A stretch of DNA of 64,000 nt from Litoditis marina (lineage: Eukaryota; Nematoda; Chromadorea; Rhabditida; Rhabditidae), in the NCBI GenBank assembly GCA_964036275.1, contig OZ038435.1, positions 6,144,187 to 6,208,186 of the forward strand, written 5' to 3'. The position numbers were made by a program, and so were the translations under genes. The notes under the pieces were generated by a model. That model was given only the letters and a program-made list of their open reading frames with translations. It did not search any database and was not told the origin of the DNA. This document shows, piece after piece, positions 1 to 11,600 of this stretch. Each line of letters begins with the position of its first letter. The first letter of the stretch is position 1.

Positions 1-3000
1 CAAACTTCTGCGCCAGCTGGGTGGCCAGTTTGAGACATAGATGCGCGAAGTACTTCCTTCTAGAATAACAACAATAATAATGAATATATTCCTACAGCTA
101 TTTGAGCCAAGTTTTACGTTAATTCGATAACTACTGAATCACCATGAAAGGTGCTTTAAAAATGAACCTGTCTGAATCCATCCAAATACCTAAAAAATCA
201 TGGTTTCGCATCACGAATCTGCTCATTTTCCCGATATTCCGACATAAGCAGAGTTATCCGTTTTTCGAATTTTGCTGACTATTCCAGTAATTTACAAAAA
301 TCTGATAATCATACATAATACAAATGACCAACCTATCGGAGAGAAGGTCCCGCAGTACCGGTACCGCCTGTCGAATATGGGACCGCATGGAGCCGATGAA
401 CGGCGACTCGTCGCCCACGTTGTCCACCGCCGCCCAGCTAAAAGCAGACTAATCATTGCTCATTAATATATTATCGACACTGCTCTCGGCGTCAAGTTTG
501 GCACTCCAATTTTAGATTTAGATCATACGAAAGGTACAATAACCAAACTACTAAATGGGGTGGGAGGTGAGGTTTTTCGTCGTAAAAAGGACTATTTTAG
601 AAATGAAGGTAGTTCAAAATCTTGATTAGAAGGGAAATCAGGTATCAGGTAATTCAATAAACCAAACTAACTACTCAATATATAAACATAGAAAAACTAA
701 CTTGACTTTTGATACGGCTTGTAAGGCGGCATCGCAGGCTCCCTCCACGTCCTGCACCAGCACTGCCAGTGACTGATTCGTGATGCTGTAGAAGGTTTCA
801 ATCTCCTGATTCAGATCGATACCCTGTAACAAACCAGCTTTTACCAAGAACAAAAACTTGAAACTTATCAAATTTGGAAACAGCAAAATGTCATTGAACA
901 CTAACAAATAACTGAGAAAAGAAGGCAGTTTCTGCAAATTAACCGTATGAAACGTCTCACATGGTAAGCTTCATCGGTATAGTCTTTTCAAGAGGAACCA
1001 GAAACCCCTAAAATCACGAAATTCCATAGTATCGCATACCACGTGTTTCTACATTTGGCGAAAATCATGGTTGCCAAAATATGCTCACCGGCAATCGTTG
1101 ACTAAGTTTGTCCTGCAGTTGCAGCGTCGTTTCTGCACACCAATCGGCTGTGGCCAGAATGCAACAGGCGAGAAACTGCTGATCCACAGTTAACCTGAAT
1201 TGAGAGAGATGAACTAGTACGAGGAAATGGAAAGTTCCTAGTCACAAAGGCAGTGCCGCAGTGTTTGTTTCCTGAATAGAAACTGTCCATACAATTATCG
1301 CGCTAGTGTATTCGGATATTCGAAATCCGAAAATTCTCATGTTCAGGGGTCGAGGCCCTCCATCTGGGCTTCAAAAATGACTATACACACCAGGCACCGT
1401 GGCACTTGCCCGTGGGCATTGGGCGCAACCTCGGCCAATGGGCGAAGGGTAAATACTATCACTATCATAACTAACCTTCTGAGGGTTTAATTTAATAACC
1501 ATTTGTTTCCAGAACAAGAGAGTAATCTAGAAGACCTCCGGACGGTAGGTATTACACAATGCTAGAACTACTTTTTGCCTCAAGTTCTAATGAACTTTTT
1601 GTTAACAACATAACTTTTAACGTAGCATGTCGTACCTGACATGTGTGGACTCCTCTCGCATGAGACTGAATAGATTGGCGGCACTGGAGCCGACCTGTTG
1701 GCCGTGGGTGGAGGGGAGGAAGGCCGTCAGACAACGGAGGGCATAACCACGCAAACATGTACGCACCACACCAATCACGTCTCTGAACACAGAAGAACTT
1801 GGTGAGGGGTTTTATGGTGAAAGACAAATGTTCTCCATAACTGGTCACGAAAAAAATAGGAGAAGCCGAAAATCACCGCAACCGAGTAAATTACGGGAAC
1901 GCTTACAGCTGCGTCAGACAGACATAACAAACCCACAAGTCCCCACTACACTTGTAGGTATAAGAGTGGCTGGGAACAGCTATCATGTGCCTTTATGGAA
2001 CTCCATATTTATGACGGCGTTTCCAAAAACGAAAATGGGCGTTGAGGGCGTTTCGAAACCACAGTATTTTAGAAACTGACTTGAGCAGTGCATCTGGCTG
2101 ACTGCTGAGCTTGCTCGACTCCGTGATAACCTTCTTCAACAACAGGAACATATCGGCGGAGGACGGAAGGGGAACCGCGTGGGTGGTCGAATCGCGCGAG
2201 GGACGCTCCGCTCCTGATCTGAATACGAAGAAGTTGGACTGTTTGCCAATTGCAAATACATTAAGGGGGCGATCATAGACCGCCAAGGCTACAAGTACTA
2301 CGGCAGAGAAATGTTGCGACCCCCTCTGGTTATATGTTATATGTGTGTAATGCGAAATGGTGAAGTTGAACGTGTACAAATCGAAACAACGGGCTTCTTC
2401 TTGTAGAATACTCACAGCTTATTGATGTGTTTCCGTAGCTAACCTAATTTTGGCCGCACATCCGTCCAAAAAATCGTTGAGCGTCTTCTCTTGTGCCGCT
2501 ATGAACACATCCAGGAAGGCATCGAACACACTCCAGATTGCCTGAAAAACCAAAACTGACTCAATCAAACAACGAAAACTCTATACCCAACGTTCCAACG
2601 ATGGTAGATAAATCATTCAACAAACAGTCCCGAACTCAGAATGAATTCTAGAAATGGTATGACACTCTTACATGAACAGATTGAACTTTGAACACGTCCG
2701 GCTTACACACCCAACAGAAAAGAATCGAAAACTATGAACAATAACCACCAGATACGATGTAAGTATTCGATTAGCAAGCCATAACCTTGTTCACATACCT
2801 TATCGAAGCTGAAATCTCCTTTGGGTGGGAACCGCTTGACCAGCAGTGATTCCAACATCTTCGTGTGTTGGATGGCGTGTCCCAACAGCTTCCAGTCGAG
2901 ATCTTGGCGACGTCTCGTCATCATACGATATAACACATCTCTGAATCATAGTAATACTATTTGGAACAATACAAATATCGTACACAATTCGAAAAACCAC

Positions 3001-6000
3001 ATGGAATATCATTTACAATTCGCACAGCGGCAGTGAAATATCGTGACCCTTCTCATATTTTCTGCCTCGACCCTCGACCCTTCTAAAACGGCGATTTTCA
3101 CTATTGTTTCGATGAATTCCCGACAATTTTCTATGGACACAGTTGATTATGAATTTTTGACCCCTACATGGTCCCAATAATTGTTCGCGAACCCTATTCG
3201 AACTGCTTATTCGGCACATTTCTCGGGCGATGCACGCGACAAAAACGAGATGCAATCATGAACAAACTACAAAGAACGAATTCTAACATTGAACTAACTA
3301 ACTAACCTGGTCATCGTACAGAACTCCTTCGTCATCTGCCGTCCCATATCCCAGTCTTTAGGGAAGATCTTCGCTAGACCAGATCTTTCGAAATCCGTCA
3401 ACTTTCGCACATACCACTTGTACCTGAAACAAAATGCTATTATCGCAAGTTCTTATCAAAAATCAATATGTTCATTATATGAAGTGGTAGTTCAGGGAGA
3501 AGGTATTGAGCTGGTGCATGTTGGTTGTTGGTCTGATCTTTCGTGTTTGTAGTTTGATCCCCAGTTATAATTCGCCATCTCTAAGGAGTGCTAGCATACT
3601 TCGAGCTTCCAGATTTCCAGATTGGGAGACAGAGCCGAAAGAGCATGAAAGAGTTCGATCGACCCTCTCGAGCACCTGGGTACTCGATCGATACTCATAG
3701 TTTGCACATTGGGGCGACTGCCTACAAATTTCCTTCGATCATTCCCGGATTCGATCAAACTACAAACTACGTACCTATCGTCAATCTTGTCCAGCCACGC
3801 GCATTCCTCGTTCTCCGCATAGAGTACACTGTATTCGGAGAGCTGTTGTTCGATGAACCATTTGCACAGATTGTCCCGAACACCTCCCTCCAAGGCGGCC
3901 GCCACCCGACACATGTCCGTCACGCGCTCGTTCAGCTGACCCGACTGCAAACATATTCCAGTTAAGTTGTCCACTTAGTCAGAAAAATTCGAAAAACTTT
4001 TCGCCAAAAATGAGAGAATTTGTCCATTTTTGTTGCAAACTCATAAATGATCACGTGTTTAAATCTGAAAACAGACTACTTTTTGTAGAACACCCTACTG
4101 GCGTATGACTGCAAATAAACAACTCAAAATTTGGATATACGTGCAATTTGAAATCAGGACGAAAAAAAAAACACTTAAAAGTTTTTGCACCATCATCAGT
4201 CCATTCCAACACAGAGTTAAAACAAAAATACCTGGAATGCGGCCTTGAGATCAGTGACCAGTTGTCCAGTCAGAATTTGTTTCAGTCTTTCCAGTCTATT
4301 TGTGATCTGAGCAATCTGTTCCGCCTCTTTGAAACCATCGAACAACTGAAGAACATTGAGAATGGCCGGCAGTTGGCGGGCGATAGAGGCATAGTCCCGC
4401 CGCTCAACCCAGGTACCTGGAATGAAAATGTTGTATTGGAATATGTGAAGAGGTCAGAATACGCGAGATTCAGGTCATGGTCCATGGCTCAAACTCTAGG
4501 TGAACCTTTCAGCGAAATTCAGCAAATCAGGATAATACACTACGGCCAAATATGAGGATTCTTCTGCCTATTCCTAACATCCTAAACACTCGAACGCATT
4601 TTCGGTTTATCCGAAAAATTCTCTTTCACCTTTTGGCTAACCATACCAAAACTGAATGCCGTTTGGATCTGAAGCATCAAAAGTGTACTTAAAGCTGAAT
4701 ACAACTCAAAGAAAATTAGGTATGCACTTAATTTCATATAATCTCACTAAACACTAACTAACCCAATGACTCGACCCCAGTGAGTAGAATATGAAGGTGG
4801 TGTAGCGTGGTTATAGACGACGTCAGATTCCTTTTTGCCACATCTAACTGTTTGATGTCGCGAGTCATCTCACGTACAACCTGTAACATGACTGGGTGGT
4901 GGGAGATATTCGGATTAGCAACAAGAAGGAAACAACACCAATGTCCTGGTAGTGTGGAAAAATTCCTTCAAAACCGATCGAATCGGAACAAAGACGCGAG
5001 GCGTTTAAGCTATGTGTTCCCCGATAGAAGGGCAGATACAGATAGTGTATTTTCATATTAGAATACGGCGTCATATTGTTCAAGAACTGTTTTAACCTGC
5101 GACCAACCTCGTCTGATGACTTCGTCTTTCCTCTGATATTGTCAATTCGATGTTCCAACTCCTGCATTGCTATGTGAGCCTGAAAACATGATTTGAGTCG
5201 AGAAAGCACAATCTTATTGAAAAAAAAAGGTAAAAACCCACACATCTAGCTATGATGAGCAACTTCTTTCAAATCTCAACAATCTAAACCTAACTATTCG
5301 AAAAATTCTAAACCTAAATACTTGTTACAAATGGTCGAAAAAATTATGAAGAAATATTGGCAACAGGAATGAACGAGACAACTATCAATCTGACTCTGAC
5401 CCTCTAAAATTGATAGAGATTGCTTTCTCCATACAAAACATGATATGACTATACAGTCAGAAATCCCACCTCTTTCAATGCTGCTTCTCCTTGAGCACCG
5501 ACTGATCCATGAGATTCCACTAGCCCGGCCTGGAAACAACGAAGATAGCAAACCATGTAGGATATAACCTTATAACAGGACAAACATGAAGTTATGAACT
5601 AGACATACAACATAGTCCTTAGTCTGTTTCACACGCACGTGGACACCTACAGACCTACAGTAAAAACTTGTAACTTTCAGTCACACTACACTCTTTTTAC
5701 ATGAATGCAAAAGTTTTAGGAAAAACGTCTAGAATTGTGATCATGTATGATAAAGTATGACGGTATGACCTATCCATCATTGGCAGACACATACTTGAGA
5801 TCGAGAAACAGAAGTCCACGGAAAAATGACGAAGACTATAAACAAACTTGAGACTCTTCGCTCTTGTGAAAATACCGCAGGGTTGTCCAAAAACTTTTAA
5901 ATGTAAGAAGATGAAGAACTGACTGCGCACTGCGAGATAGATCTAATCTAAGTTGAAAACTAACCAATTCAGAGTCGAGATCTCCAATCTCCGCCTCCAC

Positions 6001-6922
6001 TTGTGCGATTACCGCATCCAGTTGAGTGAGGGACTGCTCGGTCGGAAACAGTTCATTGATCTGCGCCGTCAATTCCTGATCAGGCCGGCAGAATTCGGTG
6101 CGACACATATCTGAAACTTGCGATGGTCAGAAGTCAGACACAGAAACCAGTAAGATGTGGATATTCTATGTGGAAGGTTGTTCGATTCGAGGTTCAAGTG
6201 TAGGGAAACATTATCATCTCGCATTAAAAATGCCATTTTATATGATTTTGACGATAGGAAGGAGTTTTAGAATTTTTATGACTATTCATTACTATAGTAA
6301 AACGCGGTACGCGGCCCACTTCACATTAACTACTGCACATGCTATCTAGAACGAGTCTGAACTCGACAAATGCTAGACGAAGCATAGTCGCTTTGATGCG
6401 AAATGAACCACTAAATGTAATTATGGTGTTTCACAATACGTATAGCAAATTCAGTGACCCTCGTTCCACCTTCCTGCACTCCCTCTACGCGATCGCCGAC
6501 GGTCGGTCGTGGGTAGCGGAAAAAACTATCGAAACCCTCGTTTGAGCACTAAACACAATCATCCCGCTCTTCACTGAATACTCAATTGGTCACTGATGCA
6601 GATGAAATATACTTATTCGCCAGGCTACAGCACGTGGTGTTACATGATGTCATGGATCAAACTACTTCAAATACAGACAAATTCACCGGCGGAACACTCA
6701 GCTAAATACAGTTTCATACACTGGTATGGTTTCTACTCTGATGAGAGCTGGATGATAGATGATCGATTATCTCCCACCTTTTATTGCCGCTTCAGTTGCT
6801 TCCCCGAATCTGATCTCTTCACTTTCATCGTCTTCAGCAGTCTGATCATGTATTTCAAGAGGAACAGAGCTCGATCCGACGGTCATCAGAGGTTTTCTAG
6901 TAGAAGAAGGACCGACCTCCAT
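1..6922 (-). CDS. vps-53: VPS53, GARP/EARP complex subunit (3' end cut by window edge)
   Basis: VPS53 is a core subunit of the GARP and EARP tethering complexes, which capture endosome-derived vesicles at the trans-Golgi and recycling endosomes. I placed sixteen exons on the minus strand: 6922-6778, 6110-5965, 5529-5470, 5179-5108, 4880-4763, 4416-4232, 3944-3775, 3423-3307, 2940-2799, 2541-2444, 2218-2081, 1782-1636, 1194-1089, 823-702, 437-333 and 59-1 (continuing off the edge). Phases agree at all junctions, giving about 643 residues of a family usually near 700-830. Diagnostic blocks are ELFPTEQSL (residues about 68-76), [29 protein letters not shown] (about 290-298), LLVQD-like [14 protein letters not shown], and NVGDESPF near the edge. 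The start lies in a short acidic exon (MEVGPSS...) whose phase fits exon 2. A start further upstream is not excluded. The missing part is the C-terminal domain. Confidence 0.95.
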
Positions 6923-7498
6923 CTCTGACCACATAATGAACAATATAAAACCATCAAAACAACAAAAATGTCCAAGAAAACTTGAAAATTCACTGAAAAT
7001 TTGAAAAAATGAGTAAGTTGTTTTTTCTTACGGTGTACATTGCCATTTTTCTAACGTGTGATTGCGTACTTGTTGTACTCACAGTAGGATTAATCATTTC
7101 TCAACATTTTCGAATTTTTTTATAATAATTTCACAATTTTGACCTTTTTGCCCGATTATACACGTATATTTCTCTGCTCAATGAACGTATTAAATTATAC
7201 GCTTCGTTTTTGGTGCGGTTTGAGAGCCATATTATCACCCCCCCCCCTTCCTTGATTGCCCGAGTTTTGTGTACTTCCATTTCATTGTTAACTTTTCTCT
7301 CTCCATTCTCAACTCATCCCTCGAAGCGAATGAATAGTTTCGAGTTAAAACGCATCACAATTTGTCGAGAGACGTTTTTAATTCTACTACATCTCGAAGT
7401 TTAACACGTAATGACGTATATTATCTCTGACAAACTTAACGTTTGTTAGCTTTTGATACCTCACGTGCTTTTTGTTATATGTTTGTGTTCGATTGCAG
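6923..7498. promoter_or_regulatory. Shared divergent 5' region of VPS53 and FAM32A
   Basis: This 576 bp gap separates the VPS53 start codon (minus) from the FAM32A start codon (plus), so both genes probably use one bidirectional promoter. It is AT-rich, with a run of nine or so C near 7239 and no clear TATA box. An AG acceptor (gattgcag, ending at 7498) abuts the FAM32A ATG, so part of the gap is either a 5' UTR intron or the outron of a trans-spliced transcript. That the two genes share one promoter is inferred from their positions only. Confidence 0.5.
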
Positions 7499-8158
7499 AT
7501 GTCATCATCTTCAGTCTCAAAGGAACATGTGATCAAAGGTGGCCTGAAGTTGAAAAAGGGAGATCTGTTCAAGAAAAAGAAGAAGTTCATTGATCCCAAG
7601 ATGGTCGACTTGACCATTAAGAAGGACGACGATGGATCGAGCAGCCACAAGACGAAGGCCGAACTTGCATTCGAGAAAAGACAGGCAGCAACGATGGTAC
7701 GTTTTTTTTAAATAGATGGCCGGAAACTATAGCACTCATATTGCCAGCTTCGGTTGGGCGATAATCAGCGAGGGGAAGTTTTACGGTCGACGGACTCACA
7801 TAAATAGTTTATATTTTCATTGCATGCGATCGAAACATTAGAGTTTTGCCAGATCCAGATGTCGCAAGGTTGATCTCTCATTTCTTAGAAAAAAACATTT
7901 CGCTTTATCACAGTGGAGTTTTACATTTTCAAGGAACTGTGAGTAGGCGGTGCCAGACTAGGATTAGGTGTATAACTACTGCTATTTCCTCTGTACCTTA
8001 ACTTGTAACCGGTTTTCAAATATTTTGTATTAATTCAGGCGGAACGATTACAAAAGAAGGCTGCTGTGAGTCATCGCGAGAAGGTGGAGCAGTTCAACAA
8101 ACACATGAGCGAATTGTCCGAATTCAACGACATTCCCAAGGTTTCCTGGACCAAATAA
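7499..8158 (+). CDS. FAM32A-like small lysine-rich nuclear protein
   Basis: Two exons, 7499-7696 and 8039-8158, encode 105 residues. The first exon gives a lysine-rich N-terminus (VIKGGLKLKKGDLFKKKKKF) and the motif AELAFEKRQ. The second ends in NDIPKVSWTK, the hallmark C-terminus of the FAM32A family, which is about 112 residues in vertebrates. FAM32A is known from human spliceosome structures, where its C-terminus reaches into the active site and helps the second step of splicing. Its role here is inferred from homology. The donor is ATG|GTACGT and the acceptor AATTCAG|GCG, phase 0. The ATG follows an acceptor-like TTGCAG directly, which suggests trans-splicing to a spliced leader. It is divergent from VPS53 and convergent with UNC-47. 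Confidence 0.95.
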
Positions 8159-8614
8159 GTACTGTCTTTGTATTCTCTCACACTCCATTTCAAATGTTCT
8201 TCCGTTTTGTAAAAATTTTAATATTCGATTTATTCTTTGTAATAAACTACTCGTACTTCTCCAGCGTTTGTTGTACATATTGCATTGTGAAAGAATTAAA
8301 TTCTTCATTACAAACATTCTTCTTTAAATAAAGCAGACGAAATTGTATTATCGAAATGTATCAGGAATACATGATTCAAATAGTCTTGACAACAGATCAA
8401 AATGTTCATATCTTGCCTAATCAGCACTAAATGTGTAAAATCAACTAAACTATGCTGGAATGACTAGAGCTCTTTGTATAATTCTCCTCGTTTCATTGTG
8501 GACGCTTACGGTGTGTATTCAAACTTTGAAAGCTTACTTACAAAATAGATCTACTTGACTATATGTTCCAGTTTGGTACTGTAGGTGTATATGTGAAAGA
8601 GTGTATGAGTATCT
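8159..8614. other. Convergent 3' intergenic gap, FAM32A / UNC-47
   Basis: This 456 bp stretch lies between two stop codons facing each other. It is AT-rich and holds the FAM32A poly(A) signal. I see no coding sequence, repeat family or RNA gene in it. Confidence 0.6.
8241..8246 (+). terminator. AATAAA poly(A) signal after FAM32A
   Basis: A canonical AATAAA lies 83 bp after the FAM32A stop codon. A second AAATAAA-like site is near 8326. The first is well placed to end this transcript before the convergent UNC-47 gene. Confidence 0.55.
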
Positions 8615-11600
8615 CTATGGCTCACCGGCCCTAATTGCCCTAATTAGTTCCATGGAAGAGAAATATACCCCAGATATACAAATAGTGCAGCCCATTCCGA
8701 CGATGAACTGGTCGAACTTCCGGTCCCTGTCCACTAGTTTCGAACCACGGATCCGTAGATGGAAAAGCGCCGGCCAAATGAACGACAACATTGTTCCTGA
8801 AACATTTGATGTCGTACCGATTTTCACTATTGATTTTTACACAAGTTTTGGAGAATACAATTTGCAAACCAATCGGTCTAAAAAGCGGTGTATCTTGGTT
8901 TGGGTTCGACTTTTAGTCTGGTTTTCTCGTTGTGATTTTCCGTTGTAGTATGTAGTTGGTTTATAGGGTGGAAGGAATTCCTGTCTTGGTGTATTGGTCC
9001 AACAGCCAATAAAACCCCAATAGTTTTCTACCTGTAATGTTTCCAATGAGTCCCATGAGCTCGATGAGGTACGGTACCGAAAGGGCTATAAATAGGGTGA
9101 AGAGGAGTAGTAAGATGCGCAGGAACAGGGCCCACTCCCGCAGCGAACCGTCCGGACTGTAGCAGCTGAAAATGAACTATAAAAAGATCGAAAATAGATC
9201 GAACTTCGGAAAAATAGCTGAATCAGATAGCAACTATAGAACTCCTTTCTTCAAAGTGAGTAAAACGTGTTCGATGAGCAAAATGTGTTTTACCTTGAAA
9301 CTCTCTTGTCTTCTTCCATGCTCTTGTTCATTGTTTAGAATTTTGATATTCATAGTGAAAGCAAGCATAGTAGAAGCAAAGTGAAAGAATGAATATGAAA
9401 ATATGAAAATAAAATTTTAACTGCAAAATCTGGAATAAGTTTTGATGACATTCAGTAGTTCTGTTATTAAACAATAGACATTAGCATTGCTGGGATACTG
9501 TAAGTGTCGACGGTTTTGTGAAACGGACTATACCTACCCTGTGAATGCAGTAACTTTCGTTCCGCGGAATAAATTATCCTTCAGAAGTTGTACAGCTGCG
9601 TAAAAAGGAAGGGGGTAGGAGAGCAGAGCCTTTACCACCAAGACGAGGTTCACCACCACTTTAAAGGTCTGGTTTGGCAGCGAATTGGAAATTTCTTGCT
9701 GAAACACATCGTATAGATCATTTAATCGAACGAATAGTTTTCATACTAACACGGAATGAGCAAGCCAATTTGTATGGATTCAGGGTGTTCAAGCTACTGT
9801 ATTTTGACAGTCACTTATTAACTTTCGAGGCTCAATTGGGACATTATACGAAAAGCAATTCAACTACTTGTAAAGAAAAGACAAGTTTCTGAGATAGGAG
9901 ACGAACTGATTTCATAGGGCTGATTCATATGAAAAAATTACCATACCTGGGTGAGTTCGGCGAATGTGAGGAATCCACACAATCCGAATATGGCCTTGAA
10001 CAGAGCGGCAGCCACGTGTGACCACTTTAACATCCATTTGAATTCCTTCGGCTCCTGGAGAGACAAGTTAAAGTGCGGTTTTACTCCTGAGGCTGTGTGT
10101 GGGAATATTTCGGCACTGATCGTTATCCTGCGTCTCTCGTTTTGCGCACTTTTTTGCTACAATTGTCCCTGGCGGGACGTGAAAGCAGAAAAAAATTAAT
10201 GTTTATAGGAGATTGTAATCGGCTAGTCGGGATTCTCCAGAACATACACTCTGACTGTATTTTCCTCTCTTTCACAAGTGGCAAATTCGAAGTGTGTTTT
10301 TCATGTTTCTTAGTAGATGACAGTGAAATTGAAGTGTTAACCAAACCTTCATACTTCCTTCCAAACTGGGCAGGAAGATGTGAGAAGTATATCCGAAGAC
10401 CACCACTCCAATCATAGTGGGAAGTGTGTTGATGTCCAGTGAGAAGGTCACAGAGCTCAGAGACCAAGAACCGATCTGTAAATAACAGTTTGTGTCTACC
10501 ACTTTCTGCTGTGTGTTTTAACGACGTGGACTAAGGTGCCGTTCGAGAAATGATGAAAATGGGGATATAGCCAGAAGAGCTGGCGGTTGGTCCTACCCTG
10601 TTTTTAGACATTTTCACACTTTTCTCTAAAACAGAGAATTGCCTCTCACAGTTTATTTAATGATGCTCTATCTTTCACGTGATTACACGTGTAGCGAACC
10701 TGTGACAGACAGTAGATCATCATGATAGCGTTGACCACAAGATGGGAAATGGCGTTGGCAAAAGACAACTGCGAGACGAGGACCAAAGAATCGAGGAAGG
10801 CGCAGGCCAGTAGGATGGACGACACCAACATCATCCAGGCCGGTTTGTCTGAGAAGAACATATTTTATTAATTTTTATTCATCGGGCTGTGGATGCAAGT
10901 GAAGTGGATTGTAGAACTTGAGCAGAAAAGGAAAGAAAACGAAATATTCAGGCTTGTCTGAGAATGAAATATTGTATTTCATTTCATTCATTCACAGAGT
11001 TGTTTCTACACGTGGAAACACTTGTTAAAGTTGAGCACAAACCAATTCTATTCGAATCAGCCTCGTCTGAGAATAGAATATTCTATTATTATAATTTATT
11101 TCTATTCATTCGCGAATTTGTTTTGCACACATAGATGCGAGCGAAGCACAGAAAAATGGAGATTCAGGCTGGCGTAGCTGAGAATAATTATTGTGCCGCA
11201 TTTTCTATTTGGCTTTGAAATTACTCATTTTGAATTTGTTGATTTAAACCAGCGGGATCAGACTACATTCGCAGCCGGTCATTGCGACATGCAGATCTAC
11301 TGTGATGGTCTGACAGTCCTGAGTTGCCTCCTATAGCTCTAGAAAGAAAGCAACTGCAGAGAATGCGATCAGCTTTGGGTTGTGGTTTGATCGGAAAACA
11401 TCAAAGCGCTGTGATCAAACTACAAACCCATGAAAACCGGACAAAATGACCGTATCCCATAGGGTTCGCTCTTAAAGGGAGACAGAAAGGAAAGTTAATA
11501 TGAAAGATCTTCCCAAGAGAAACCGATAAGTATAACTTCTAATTCAAACTAACGAGCCTAATTTGCATACGGCTGACACGTTTTTGCCTGTTTTGGCGCG

